In this document: piece after piece, positions 1-8,195 of the stretch | Layout: every line of letters starts with the position of its first letter | How positions within the stretch are numbered: the first letter of the stretch is position 1 | Assembly (NCBI RefSeq): GCF_014191505.1 | Contig: NZ_JACHWS010000003.1 | Span: 62,001 to 126,000 of the forward strand | DNA length: 64,000 nt | Direction: 5' to 3' | From: Hoyosella altamirensis | GTDB taxonomy: Bacteria; Actinomycetota; Actinomycetes; Mycobacteriales; Mycobacteriaceae | Program-made: the position numbers and the translations under genes | Notes under the pieces: generated by a model | What the model saw: the letters and a program-made list of their open reading frames with translations, nothing else | The model's database searches: none | What the model was told of the DNA's origin: nothing

Positions 1-1335
1 GAGCCTGTCAGCGAGCTGCTCCCGCAACGCGGTTAGCCCTGCACCAGAATGCGCAGAGACGAATACCGCCTCAGGCAGTGCCCGTCGTAGCTGCGCAAGC
101 GCCATCGGGTCCGCGGCATCTGTCTTGTTAATCACCAGCAGCTCAGGAGGAGGGGGCGTGCCCTGCTCTTCGACAACCTCATTGATCACTTCGCGTACGG
201 CCTTGATCTGCCCGAGCGGGAACTCATCAGAGCCATCGACGACGTGCATCAGTACGTCGGCGTCCGTCACTTCCTCAAGTGTCGACCTGAAGGCTTCGAC
301 GAGCTGGGTAGGAAGGTGCCGCACAAAACCGACGGTGTCAGTCAGCACATACTCTCGCCCGTCCTCCAGCGATGCGCGCCTGGTAGTCGGATCGAGTGTC
401 GCGAACAGCGCGTTCTGAACCAGAACTCCCGCGCCGGTCAATGCGTTGAGCAGGCTCGATTTGCCGGCGTTCGTGTATCCGACAATCGCTACCGACGGAA
501 CTTGGTTGCGCTGACGACGCGCGCGTTTGGTATCCCGTGCACTCTTCATCGCCCTGATCTCTCGCTTGAGCTTCGCCATGCGCTCTCGGATCCGGCGACG
601 GTCGGTTTCGATCTTCGTTTCACCCGGTCCGCGCAAACCTACGCCGCCGTTACTGCCGGCGCGCCCGCCAGCCTGCCGCGAAAGCGCCTCGCCCCAGCCG
701 CGCAGCCTCGGCAGCATGTATTCCATCTGCGCAAGCGTCACCTGAGCTTTGCCTTCACGTGAAGTCGCGTGCTGAGCGAAGATATCGAGAATCAGAGCCG
801 TACGGTCGATCACCTTGACCTTGACGATCTTCTCCAGCGCCGTGAGCTGCGCAGGGGTGAGCTCACCATCGCAGATCACGGTATCGGCGCCGGTCGAGAG
901 CACGATCTCCCTGAGTTCCGCGGCTTTGCCCGAGCCCAGGTAGGTCGCCGCGTCCGGCTTGTCACGTCGCTGGATGACGCCGTCGAGAACGGCGGAACCC
1001 GCTGTTTCCGCGAGTGCTGCCAGTTCCCGAAGACTTGCTTCAGCCTGGGCCGATGTGCCTTGCGTCCATACTCCAGCGAGCACGACTTTTTCGAGCCGTA
1101 GCTGCCGATATTCGACTTCTGTGATGTCGGTGAGCTCGGTGGACAGACCCGCAACGCGCCGCAGCGACGAGCGGTCTTCGAGTTGGAGCTCACCAACGGA
1201 GACGCCGGTGCGGGCGTCGTTCGTTTGTCCCCCAGATTCCGCGAGCGGATCACCGTTGAGTTCGATCGCGCCGTCGTCCGGCGTGAAACCGTTATGTCCT
1301 AATGAATTCGTTGATTGCCGCAAACGCGCGGTCAC
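1..1335 (-). CDS. hflX: Ribosome-associated GTPase HflX (3' end outside window)
   Basis: GTPase of the HflX family, which binds the large ribosomal subunit and helps rescue or split stalled ribosomes. Reading the minus strand gives an N-terminal HflX domain with the family-typical glycine-rich linker (GSNGGVGLRGPGE), then a G domain: P-loop GYTNAGKSS near residue 285, G3 DTVGFVRHLP, and G4 NKTD close to the window edge. The frame is open to base 1, so the last residues and stop are missing; about 445 residues are visible. The start is uncertain: GTG at 1335 or TTG at 1323, with an in-frame stop just upstream at 1372-1374. dapF lies 83 bp upstream on the same strand, the order seen in mycobacteria (Rv2725c/Rv2726c). 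Identity is secure; the start is not. Confidence 0.93.
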   Translation of the reverse strand, partial: MTARLRQSTNSLGHNGFTPDDGAIELNGDPLAESGGQTNDARTGVSVGELQLEDRSSLRRVAGLSTELTDITEVEYRQLRLEKVVLAGVWTQGTSAQAEASLRELAALAETAGSAVLDGVIQRRDKPDAATYLGSGKAAELREIVLSTGADTVICDGELTPAQLTALEKIVKVKVIDRTALILDIFAQHATSREGKAQVTLAQMEYMLPRLRGWGEALSRQAGGRAGSNGGVGLRGPGETKIETDRRRIRERMAKLKREIRAMKSARDTKRARRQRNQVPSVAIVGYTNAGKSSLLNALTGAGVLVQNALFATLDPTTRRASLEDGREYVLTDTVGFVRHLPTQLVEAFRSTLEEVTDADVLMHVVDGSDEFPLGQIKAVREVINEVVEEQGTPPPPELLVINKTDAADPMALAQLRRALPEAVFVSAHSGAGLTALREQLADRL

Positions 1336-1418
1336 CTTCCCCAGGTTCTGATGCGACTTTTTCAGTCCTTGTCACCTATGATACGGGGGTTCGTGACAAT
1401 GGGCGATCGAGTTTCGCT

Positions 1419-2357
1419 CTAGGTTGCCTGTGCGGCGACGGCACCGACTTCTTTCTTCTCAGCTATCCCCATGGCATCCCACCACTGACCTGCGATTTCT
1501 CCTGTTGCGACAAGAACCGAGGGTCCCCTCAGAAACGATGACACGGCAGTTATCGTGACTGTTACTTCGCCGCCCGGGATCCGCACCACGACACTTCCGG
1601 TGGATTCTCCGGCCGCAGCGAGCGCAGCAGCCGCAGCAGCCACGGTGCCGGTTCCGCATGAGCGTGTTTCACCAACACCACGCTCATTTACCCGCATTTC
1701 GACAACTCCGTTCCGCAATGCGGTCAGGATTTCAATATTGACTCCGCGTGGAAAGAACGATTTGTCGAACACCGGGTCCGAGATATCCAGCTGCTCGAGC
1801 GATTCTGTGGTCAATGTGTCGTCGACACAGGCGAGATGTGGATTTCCCACGTCGATTCCCAGTCCCGTGAAGGTACGTCCGCTGAGGGTCGCTTCGGTCT
1901 GCCCGAGCGACGTAACGGGACCCATCTCGACTGTCACTTCACCCAGGTAGGCGCCCGCTTGATGCACAATGACGGGGCGCGCGCCCGCGCGGCTGCCAAC
2001 CGTGAATTCTGTCCTTGTTTCGAGGCCTGAAGTGCGGAGATAGTGCGCAAAGACGCGCACACCATTCCCGCACATTTCAGCGATCGACCCGTCAGCGTTT
2101 CTGTAGTCCATGAACCAGTCATCCGGCGCCACCCCAGCGGGGAGTTGACTCAGCACGCGCTTCTCAGCAAGGTCACCCGCACGGGCGACCCTGAGGACGC
2201 CGTCCGCTCCCAGACCCCGCTGACGGTCGCAGAGCGCGGCTGTGCGACCGACTGTCAGGTCAAGACGAACATCAGTGTCGCGCAAGATGATGAAATCGTT
2301 CTCGGTTCCGTGTCCCTTACTGAAGGGAACTGCGTCCGCGAAATCACGCATCGTCAT
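1419..2357 (-). CDS. dapF: Diaminopimelate epimerase
   Basis: Interconverts LL- and meso-diaminopimelate in lysine and peptidoglycan synthesis; cytoplasmic. The 312-residue protein has the usual length. It carries both catalytic cysteines in their family contexts: [14 protein letters not shown] in the N-terminal half and [15 protein letters not shown] in the C-terminal half. The N-terminal KGHGTENDF segment and the GNPHL segment are also typical of DapF. An ATG two codons downstream of the chosen one (2351) is a possible alternative start. It lies between hflX and the inserted fabG/phasin/sugar block; in M. tuberculosis its upstream neighbour is miaA, which here is more than 8 kb away. Confidence 0.96.
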   Translation of the reverse strand: MTMRDFADAVPFSKGHGTENDFIILRDTDVRLDLTVGRTAALCDRQRGLGADGVLRVARAGDLAEKRVLSQLPAGVAPDDWFMDYRNADGSIAEMCGNGVRVFAHYLRTSGLETRTEFTVGSRAGARPVIVHQAGAYLGEVTVEMGPVTSLGQTEATLSGRTFTGLGIDVGNPHLACVDDTLTTESLEQLDISDPVFDKSFFPRGVNIEILTALRNGVVEMRVNERGVGETRSCGTGTVAAAAAALAAAGESTGSVVVRIPGGEVTVTITAVSSFLRGPSVLVATGEIAGQWWDAMGIAEKKEVGAVAAQAT

Positions 2358-2411
2358 ACCGCATAGGGTACTGATTCGCCTCTTGATGGCATAGGACGAG
2401 GTTCACGCCCG

Positions 2412-3173
2412 CTAGTCCTTGGGGCCACCAGCAACGTAGATGACCTGACCGGACACGAAGCCTGCGCCTTCACTCACGAGGAAGGAAGCAGTGTGCGCGA
2501 TGTCATCGGGCACACCAACGCGGCCGACCGGGATTTCCTTCGCGGAGAGTTTCTTGAACTCGTCGAAGTCCATTCCCACCCGCGCCGCGGTCGCCGCTGT
2601 CATTTCTGTCGCGATGAAACCTGGGGCAATGGCGTTCGCGGTCACACCGAACTTGCCGAGTTCAATCGCGAGAGTTTTCGTGAATCCCTGCATTCCTGCT
2701 TTCGCCGCGGAATAGTTCGCCTGGCCACGGTTACCGAGTGCTGACGTACTCGACAGGTTAACCACCCGGCCGAAACCCGCGTCGACCATGTGCTTCTGTG
2801 CGGCCTTGGTCATAAGGAACGCGCCGCGCAGGTGGACACTCATCACAGCGTCCCAGTCGCTCACGGTCATTTTGAAAAGGAGATTGTCGCGAAGGATCCC
2901 CGCATTGTTGACGAGGACTGTCGGCGAACCCAATTCGGCGGCGATCCGCTCCACGGCCTGTTGCACCGCTACTTCGTCGGATACGTCAGCGCCGACGGCG
3001 ATCGCGCGGCCGCCACCGCTCGTGATCGCTGTGACCGTCGATTCACATGATTTTTCATCCAGGTCAACCACCGCCACCGCGAGACCATCTTTCGCCAGTC
3101 GCTGAGCGACGGCAGAACCGATGCCGCGCGCCGCGCCTGTGACAATTGCTACCCGTGCTTCCGCAGCGGCCAT
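2412..3173 (-). CDS. FabG-like short-chain dehydrogenase/reductase
   Basis: NAD(P)-dependent SDR of 253 residues, closest in pattern to 3-oxoacyl-ACP or acetoacetyl-CoA reductases. Visible motifs: cofactor loop TGAARGIG (residues 12-19), NNAG (89-92), catalytic Ser about 141, Tyr154 and Lys158 (YSAAK), and the C-terminal PGFIATEM segment typical of FabG/PhaB. A strong Shine-Dalgarno (GAGGAGG) precedes the ATG. It is divergent from an XRE regulator and close to a phasin-like gene, so a role in polyhydroxyalkanoate or other storage-lipid metabolism (acetoacetyl-CoA reduction) is an attractive inference. Sequence alone cannot separate FabG from PhaB function, so no gene symbol is given. Confidence 0.9.
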   Translation of the reverse strand: MAAAEARVAIVTGAARGIGSAVAQRLAKDGLAVAVVDLDEKSCESTVTAITSGGGRAIAVGADVSDEVAVQQAVERIAAELGSPTVLVNNAGILRDNLLFKMTVSDWDAVMSVHLRGAFLMTKAAQKHMVDAGFGRVVNLSSTSALGNRGQANYSAAKAGMQGFTKTLAIELGKFGVTANAIAPGFIATEMTAATAARVGMDFDEFKKLSAKEIPVGRVGVPDDIAHTASFLVSEGAGFVSGQVIYVAGGPKD

Positions 3174-3301
3174 GTATCACTCCTCCTCGTTGAAACGATC
3201 CGGTTAGAAACCTAGTGCACCCACAGGATTTTCCACCGAGCCGGGCGCGCCCGAAACTCAGGGGACGGAGCTTGCGGGGCAGGTGAGGGCACAATGGCCC
3301 T

Positions 3302-3715
3302 ATGACGAATCAGGGCGACTCCGGTTCCCCCCTGGGTGACCCGTGGAAGCGGCAGCTCGATGCGCTGGGCGGCTTCATCAGGATGCAGCGCCAGCTCGCG
3401 CATCTGTCGCTGCGTGAAATGGCGGAGCTGACGAGCGTATCCAACGCCTACCTCAGTCAGGTCGAACGCGGCATGCACCAGCCATCCCTGAAAGTTCTGC
3501 AGTCAATAGCACAAGCGCTGAAGATTCCTGCGAGAGAACTACTCAATCAGGCGGGTCTTTCCCCAACAGAGGGTGCCGCGACAGATCCGGGACCTGAGCA
3601 GGACGCCCCTTGCTATCCCGACACTGAATCTGCGATAAAGGCGGATCGCCGCCTCAGTCAGGCACAACGGCAAGCGCTGCTCGGTGTATACCGCAGCTTC
3701 CTCGACGAGGACTAG
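3302..3715 (+). CDS. XRE-family transcriptional regulator
   Basis: DNA-binding protein of 137 residues. Residues about 22-80 form an XRE (Cro/C1-type) helix-turn-helix: LGGFIRMQRQ, then SLREMAELTSVSNAYLSQVERG with the usual LSQVERG signature. The rest is an uncharacterised tail ending in a short helical segment (RRLSQAQRQALLGVYRSFL). It lies between fabG (divergent, 128 bp gap) and a phasin-like gene (convergent, sharing a terminator). That setting suggests it regulates the phasin gene, as single-domain regulators often do for storage-granule proteins. The perfect inverted repeat at 4190-4219 over the phasin promoter is a candidate operator. No toxin partner is present. Confidence 0.88.
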   Translation: MTNQGDSGSPLGDPWKRQLDALGGFIRMQRQLAHLSLREMAELTSVSNAYLSQVERGMHQPSLKVLQSIAQALKIPARELLNQAGLSPTEGAATDPGPEQDAPCYPDTESAIKADRRLSQAQRQALLGVYRSFLDED

Positions 3716-3725
3716 CCAACGAACG

Positions 3726-3759
3726 AGTGGACCGAACCTCACGTGAGGTTCGGTCCACT
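3726..3759. terminator. Bidirectional hairpin terminator
   Basis: A perfect 34-bp palindrome with two 17-base arms (left arm AGTGGACCGAACCTCAC) and no unpaired loop in the sequence. It lies between the convergent XRE gene (stop 3715) and phasin-like gene (stop 3777), where it can terminate transcription from both sides. There is no T-tract, as is common for actinobacterial terminators. Confidence 0.75.
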
Positions 3760-3776
3760 GTTCTGGCGAACTCTAG

Positions 3777-4148
3777 TCAGGCGCTCTTCTTGCTTGCGAC
3801 GGTGGCGATTTTCGCCTCGGCGGCCCGGGTCGCAGCGGGGACGAACGCCGCGGACGATTCGACGATTCGAGTTGCGAATTCGAGCTGGCCGGCGATTACC
3901 TTCTGTGCGAACACGTTTGTGTTTTCGGCGATTTCGGCTACCGAAGGCAACTGCTTCGTGAACTCACTGACCGCAGGGATCTCGCGGAAACCGGCTGACT
4001 TACCGAATTCACTGAGCTGGGTGGTGAGCTTCTGAGCCGACTGAGCCCAGCTGTCTACGGCTTTGACGGAGAGGTCCTGAGCCTGGCGCACAGACTCCAG
4101 CGCCTGGTCCTGCATCTTCTTGCTGAATTCGAGTACGTCGTTGATCAC
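3777..4148 (-). CDS. Phasin-like protein
   Basis: A 123-residue amphipathic, alanine- and lysine-rich helical protein without signal peptide or membrane segment. Its pattern (EFSKKMQDQALESVRQAQDL, a central FGKSAG, a lysine/alanine tail KIATVASKKSA) resembles small phasins that coat polyhydroxyalkanoate or lipid inclusions in rhodococci. I recognise the family by composition and layout rather than a decisive motif. The start is GTG at 4148 with Shine-Dalgarno GGAGG five bases upstream. The neighbouring FabG-like reductase and XRE regulator fit a storage-granule cassette. An alternative is a heparin-binding-haemagglutinin-like surface or lipid-droplet protein. Confidence 0.65.
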   Translation of the reverse strand: MINDVLEFSKKMQDQALESVRQAQDLSVKAVDSWAQSAQKLTTQLSEFGKSAGFREIPAVSEFTKQLPSVAEIAENTNVFAQKVIAGQLEFATRIVESSAAFVPAATRAAEAKIATVASKKSA

Positions 4149-4189
4149 GGTTGCCTCCGGGTGAGCGTGCTGCGTGACGGGATCTCCGC

Positions 4190-4219
4190 CACGAGCGTTA
4201 ACTATACTTAACGCTCGTG
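4190..4219 (-). promoter_or_regulatory. Perfect palindrome over the phasin promoter
   Basis: A 12-base perfect inverted repeat (CACGAGCGTTAA, 6-base spacer, TTAACGCTCGTG). On the minus strand the centre provides a -10 element TATAGT, with TTGGCA 18 bp upstream as a possible -35. It sits 42 bp before the GTG of the phasin-like gene. This is a good layout for a repressor operator, most simply for the nearby XRE protein. It also lies just after the ATPase gene ending at 4245 and could form a terminator hairpin for that operon. Confidence 0.6.
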
Positions 4220-4244
4220 TGCTTTGCCAAACGGACGGCTATCG

Positions 4245-5348
4245 TCAGACCAGTCGCTCCCCCGTCTTCGCGGAGAACGTATGGACCTCGTCCGGACGGA
4301 TCCGTAACCGGATCCGCTCTCCCTTCGCGGGGGGCATCCGGGGATCTACCCGGGCGATCACTTCGCCATCTTCAGGCTGGCTTCCGTCCGTCTCGACGAG
4401 CGTGCCGTAGCAAAAAGCCTCAGAACCCAGCTCTTCCACAAGGTTCACCGACACTTCAAACGCACCGGTTCCCGCTTCAGCGGGCTCGAAAGATTCGGGC
4501 CGGAACCCGACGGTCACTGAATCGCTTCCTTCGGCGGTGACCGCCGCACGCACCTGCGGTGTCAGAGGGAGCAGTTCTGAACCAAGGCGGACGCCCTCGC
4601 TCGTCAGCGGGAGCGTTTTCAGGTTCATCGCCGGTGAACCGATGAACCCCGCGACAAAAGCGTTCCGCGGGGTCTCGTACAGCGCCCGCGGGGTGTCACA
4701 TTGCTGCAGTACACCGTCCTTCAAGACGGCGACCCGGTCTCCCATCGTCATCGCTTCCACTTGATCATGGGTGACATATACGGTGGTGACACCAAGCCTG
4801 CGCTGCAACGCGGCTATTTGGGTTCGCGTCGAAACACGAAGCTTCGCATCCAGATTCGACAGCGGCTCGTCCATCAGGAAGACCTTGGGTTCGCGGACGA
4901 TTGCGCGCCCCATGGCGACTCGCTGCCGCTGCCCGCCTGACAGTGCCTTTGGCTTTCGCTCCAGGAACTGTTCAAGGTCCAGGAGCTTTGCGGCCTCAGC
5001 TACCCGGCGGCGAATCTCCGCCTTCGGCGCCTTCGCGATCTTCAAGGCAAATCCCATATTGTCGGCGACCGACATGTGCGGGTAAAGCGCATAATTCTGG
5101 AACACCATCGCGATATCCCGTTCCTTCGGAGCGAGATGCGTGACGTCCCGATCTCCGATGAGGATTGAGCCTGACGACGCTTCCTCGAGACCCGCAAGCA
5201 TCCGCAGCGTGGTCGATTTACCACAGCCCGATGGGCCGACAAGAACAAGGAACTCCCCGTCTGCGATGTCGAGGTTGAGCTCATTGACCGACGGTGTCTC
5301 CGCGCCGGGGTAAAAACAGGTTGTCTGGTTGTAGGTAACTGCAGCCAT
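4245..5348 (-). CDS. Sugar ABC transporter ATPase (MsmK/UgpC type)
   Basis: ATPase of 367 residues that would energise the carbohydrate importer encoded just upstream. Walker A GPSGCGKST is at residues 38-46, followed by the Q-loop in VFQNYALYPHM, the signature LSGGQRQR, Walker B VFLMDEPLS and H-loop VYVTHD. A C-terminal TOBE/MOP-like regulatory domain follows (from about residue 240), as in MsmK/MalK/UgpC proteins. Shine-Dalgarno AAGGA precedes the ATG by 7 bases. It is the last gene of the lacI-SBP-permease-permease-glycosidase operon. It is clearly paralogous to the ATPase at 48270-49355 in the maltose locus. Confidence 0.94.
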   Translation of the reverse strand: MAAVTYNQTTCFYPGAETPSVNELNLDIADGEFLVLVGPSGCGKSTTLRMLAGLEEASSGSILIGDRDVTHLAPKERDIAMVFQNYALYPHMSVADNMGFALKIAKAPKAEIRRRVAEAAKLLDLEQFLERKPKALSGGQRQRVAMGRAIVREPKVFLMDEPLSNLDAKLRVSTRTQIAALQRRLGVTTVYVTHDQVEAMTMGDRVAVLKDGVLQQCDTPRALYETPRNAFVAGFIGSPAMNLKTLPLTSEGVRLGSELLPLTPQVRAAVTAEGSDSVTVGFRPESFEPAEAGTGAFEVSVNLVEELGSEAFCYGTLVETDGSQPEDGEVIARVDPRMPPAKGERIRLRIRPDEVHTFSAKTGERLV

Positions 5349-5367
5349 GGCTGGGTCCTTACTCGAA

Positions 5368-6315
5368 TCAGAGGGTGTCGCTCACGGCGGTGAGTCCGCC
5401 GTCGAGGTACTGAACAGGGATGGGGTCAGTGAGTTCCCCGATGAAGGCATCGTTCTCGGTGTCGCGGAATCCGATGAGCGACCATTGATCGTCATTCCGG
5501 ACAAGCCGCGCCGCGTACAGACTCGGGTGCGGGAACGGTCGCGCGCGTCCGATATCGAAGGGGCCCGTGATGCTGTCAGCGGCGACGGCCCAGATCGAGC
5601 CTCCCGGCCGTGGATCCCGAAGCCGCGGAGCGAGTTCTGGTGGGTTGCAGCAAAAGATCAGCAGGGGCTGTCCGTCGATGACGGCGACCTGCGGCACCTC
5701 CATCTGGCCAAACCCGTCGGGTTTGCTGAGCGGCGGCTGCGGCTCCCAGTTCAGCAGATCCGCGCTGCGTGCGTGCCCGATCACGCCGCGTTCCTCGGGC
5801 TCACCCTCGTTCGCCCGTGCGGTGATGAGCATGTGCCATCCGTCGCCGTCTGGATCTGCGAACACCCACGGGTCACGCCACGCCTCATCAAACCACGTTG
5901 TGCCGTCGTACTTTTCGTACCACCGCGGATCTGCCTCGAGTAGCGGAACGTCACCGTAACGAGTCCACGTGATCAAGTCGTCCGACGTCGCAAGACCTAT
6001 CCGCTGCACGAGACCGCTCTCCGCCCGGCTGACGCCCGTGTAATACATGTGCCATTTGCCGCCCGGGGCCTGCATGACCGAGCCGGTCCATGTCGCCATG
6101 TCGTCCCAGGCAGGAGAGTCCGCGGCGACCAGCGCATCTGGCTTCAAGGTCCACTGACGAAGATCAGGCGACACAGCGTGACCAACGCTCGCACGCAGGT
6201 GCCGGCGATCCGGGTCGATGAGTGCGCGCGAAGCGCGGAGGAAGAATGCATGGTGCTGGGCACCGTCGTGGGCATACCAGCTGTCCCACACCCAATGGTC
6301 AGGAAGACGGAGCAT
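5368..6315 (-). CDS. GH32/GH68-clan glycosidase, cytoplasmic
   Basis: Glycoside hydrolase of 315 residues with a five-bladed beta-propeller pattern of clan GH-J (beta-fructosidases and levansucrases). Candidate catalytic and binding motifs are WVWDSW near the N-terminus (nucleophile Asp), a WTGS segment, WRDPWVF (the RDP stabiliser) and QMEVPQV (acid/base Glu). There is no signal peptide, so it should act on imported sugar in the cytoplasm. The frame is open far upstream, but the ATG at 6315 is preferred: it begins the conserved motif, has Shine-Dalgarno GAAAGG, and follows the permease stop by two bases. The operon context suggests a fructose-containing oligosaccharide; the exact substrate and whether it is GH32 or GH68 remain open. 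Confidence 0.82.
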   Translation of the reverse strand: MLRLPDHWVWDSWYAHDGAQHHAFFLRASRALIDPDRRHLRASVGHAVSPDLRQWTLKPDALVAADSPAWDDMATWTGSVMQAPGGKWHMYYTGVSRAESGLVQRIGLATSDDLITWTRYGDVPLLEADPRWYEKYDGTTWFDEAWRDPWVFADPDGDGWHMLITARANEGEPEERGVIGHARSADLLNWEPQPPLSKPDGFGQMEVPQVAVIDGQPLLIFCCNPPELAPRLRDPRPGGSIWAVAADSITGPFDIGRARPFPHPSLYAARLVRNDDQWSLIGFRDTENDAFIGELTDPIPVQYLDGGLTAVSDTL

Positions 6316-6317
6316 GA

Positions 6318-7232
6318 TCAGCCTTTCATTCCGGTCGAGGCAATCGAGTTGACGAATGCACGCTGGAAACAGAGGAACAGCAGCAGGACTGGCAGCGTGA
6401 TGATCGAGGTGTAGGCCATGATCTCGCCCCATGCGGTGTCGAGCTGGAAGAAGTACTGCATACCGACCATGACGGGTCGAAGTTCTTCTTGCTGCGCGAC
6501 CATCAGTGGCCATAGGTAGGCGTTCCAGGCACCTGGCGAACTGACGAAGGTCAAGATCGCCGCGGTCGCGAAGACCGGGCCAGACAGCGGCACAATGAGC
6601 TTCCAGTAAATCTGGAACCAGCTGGCGCCGTCTACGCGCGCTGCTTCGTCCAGTTCCCGCGGGATTGATTTGAAGTATTGCGCGAACAGGAAGATGAAGA
6701 ACGCGTTCGCGACGAACGGAAGAATCTGGACGTGGTAGGTATTCAGCCATCCTTGACTGTAGGTCGGCATCAGCCCGTTGAACTCCACTGAAGGCAGCTG
6801 TGCAACCCAGTAGACGAGCGGAATCGCTACAGTCTCGAACGGGACGATCAGGGTCGCAATAATGATCGCGAATATGATTTTCTGACCCCGCCATTTCATC
6901 CGTGAGAGCGCAAACCCGCACATGCTGTTCACGATCAGTCCCAGCCCGACAATCGCGGTCGTGATGAAGACAGAGTTGAACAGGAATCGCAGCACGGGCA
7001 CTCGGTCGAAGACACCGACGAAGTTGGCGAACGACAACTCCCCTATGGGCAGGAATGCACGTGGAGAACGCAGGTCGGCGAATATCGCGGAGTCGGTCTT
7101 GAATGCGGAGACAAACATGAACACGATCGGGAACAAGAAGAACAGCGCAAGCACAACCATGGGTATGTAACGCGGCCAGGTTCTGCGGATCGGACGTTTG
7201 TCGTCGGTGTCAGGCTTGATTGCGGTAGCCAT
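6318..7232 (-). CDS. Sugar ABC transporter permease (MalG type)
   Basis: Inner-membrane permease of 304 residues with six predicted transmembrane segments. It carries the EAA loop near ELDEAARVDGASWFQIYWKL, which docks the ATPase, and the typical C-terminus of MalG/LacG proteins (AFVNSIASTGMKG). It is two bases downstream of the partner permease and two bases upstream of the glycosidase ATG, so the genes are probably translationally coupled. It would form a heterodimer with the product of 7235-8194. Confidence 0.93.
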   Translation of the reverse strand: MATAIKPDTDDKRPIRRTWPRYIPMVVLALFFLFPIVFMFVSAFKTDSAIFADLRSPRAFLPIGELSFANFVGVFDRVPVLRFLFNSVFITTAIVGLGLIVNSMCGFALSRMKWRGQKIIFAIIIATLIVPFETVAIPLVYWVAQLPSVEFNGLMPTYSQGWLNTYHVQILPFVANAFFIFLFAQYFKSIPRELDEAARVDGASWFQIYWKLIVPLSGPVFATAAILTFVSSPGAWNAYLWPLMVAQQEELRPVMVGMQYFFQLDTAWGEIMAYTSIITLPVLLLFLCFQRAFVNSIASTGMKG

Positions 7233-7234
7233 GA

Positions 7235-8194
7235 TCAGTCCTCATCTCGGGTCATGTAACGCTGGATCAGCGAAACCGCGAGAACCAGCAAGAAGAAGAT
7301 CAGTGAAATCGCAGCGCCGTAGCCCATTTCCTGCTCGCGATAGCCTTTGCGCACCGCATAAAAAACGAGGGTGCTCGTGGAGTCGAGCGGACCGCCTTGC
7401 GTCATCACATCGATCTGAACGAAAAGAGCGAACGCTGCGATTGTGATCGTCACGAGGACGAACACCATTGTCGGCTTCAGTCCGGGCATGGTCACGTAGC
7501 GAAAACGTTGCCACCTGTTTGTGCCATCGAGTTCAGCTGCCTCATAGAGGTACTGAGGAATTGTCTGAAGCCCCGCGAGCCAGATGACCATGTGAAAACC
7601 GACACCCTGCCAGACAGAGAGGACCATGATCGCCGGCATCGCCGTCGCGGGGTTGCTGAGCCACGCGGTCCCTTCAACCGCCCCCGCGGTGATAGTGCTG
7701 ATCATCGAGTTGATCAGCCCGTCCTCCTGGTACATGAAGCGCCACAAGATCGACACCACTACCATGGACGTCACGACTGGGATGAAGTAGATCGTCCGGA
7801 AGATGTTGCGGCCCTTAATCTTCTGATTTACAAGGAGGGCAAGAATCAATCCGAGCCCAGCCTGCACGGGCACAACTACCGCCGCGAAATAGAACGTGTT
7901 GAACAAGGATGCACGGAAGACGTCATCCTCGAACAGTGCTCGAACGAAGTTGTCCAGTCCGAGAAACCGAGGCGGATTCGGCGAGATCAGCCGCATGTTC
8001 GTGAAGGCCATCGCGAAAGCGAGAATGACCGGGATGATCAGGAACAGCGACAGCAAAAACATCGCCGGGGCGGCGAGCCCCATCGCCGAACGCTGGTCCT
8101 CACCTCGGACTCGCCAGGGGCGTCGCGGCGCTGGACTGCCGTTGGCAGAAGTCGCAGGAGTGCCTGAAGCAGGCGGGATGTGTGTAGTAGCCAT
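7235..8194 (-). CDS. Sugar ABC transporter permease (MalF/UgpA type)
   Basis: Inner-membrane permease of 319 residues. A cytoplasmic proline-rich N-terminus is followed by about six transmembrane helices and the EAA motif (YEAAELDGTNRWQRFRYVTMP). It is of the short UgpA/LacF kind, without the large extracellular P2 insertion seen in the other MalF of this window (45717-47336). It starts one base after the solute-binding lipoprotein gene ends and is followed at once by the MalG-type permease. Confidence 0.93.
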   Translation of the reverse strand: MATTHIPPASGTPATSANGSPAPRRPWRVRGEDQRSAMGLAAPAMFLLSLFLIIPVILAFAMAFTNMRLISPNPPRFLGLDNFVRALFEDDVFRASLFNTFYFAAVVVPVQAGLGLILALLVNQKIKGRNIFRTIYFIPVVTSMVVVSILWRFMYQEDGLINSMISTITAGAVEGTAWLSNPATAMPAIMVLSVWQGVGFHMVIWLAGLQTIPQYLYEAAELDGTNRWQRFRYVTMPGLKPTMVFVLVTITIAAFALFVQIDVMTQGGPLDSTSTLVFYAVRKGYREQEMGYGAAISLIFFLLVLAVSLIQRYMTRDED

Positions 8195-8195
8195 G

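Noticed and set aside
3302-4148. XRE protein and small helical protein as a toxin-antitoxin pair
   Set aside because: The genes are convergent rather than co-transcribed, and the 123-residue protein looks like a phasin, not a toxin.
6316-6921. N-terminal 200 codons of the long frame ending in the GH32/GH68 gene
   Set aside because: This part overlaps the MalG-type permease in another frame and is Arg-rich without homology; the glycosidase starts at 6315.
7397-8167. 256-residue plus-strand open frame opposite the MalF-type permease
   Set aside because: The translation is extremely His/Arg/Asp-rich, typical of the complement of a membrane-protein gene.
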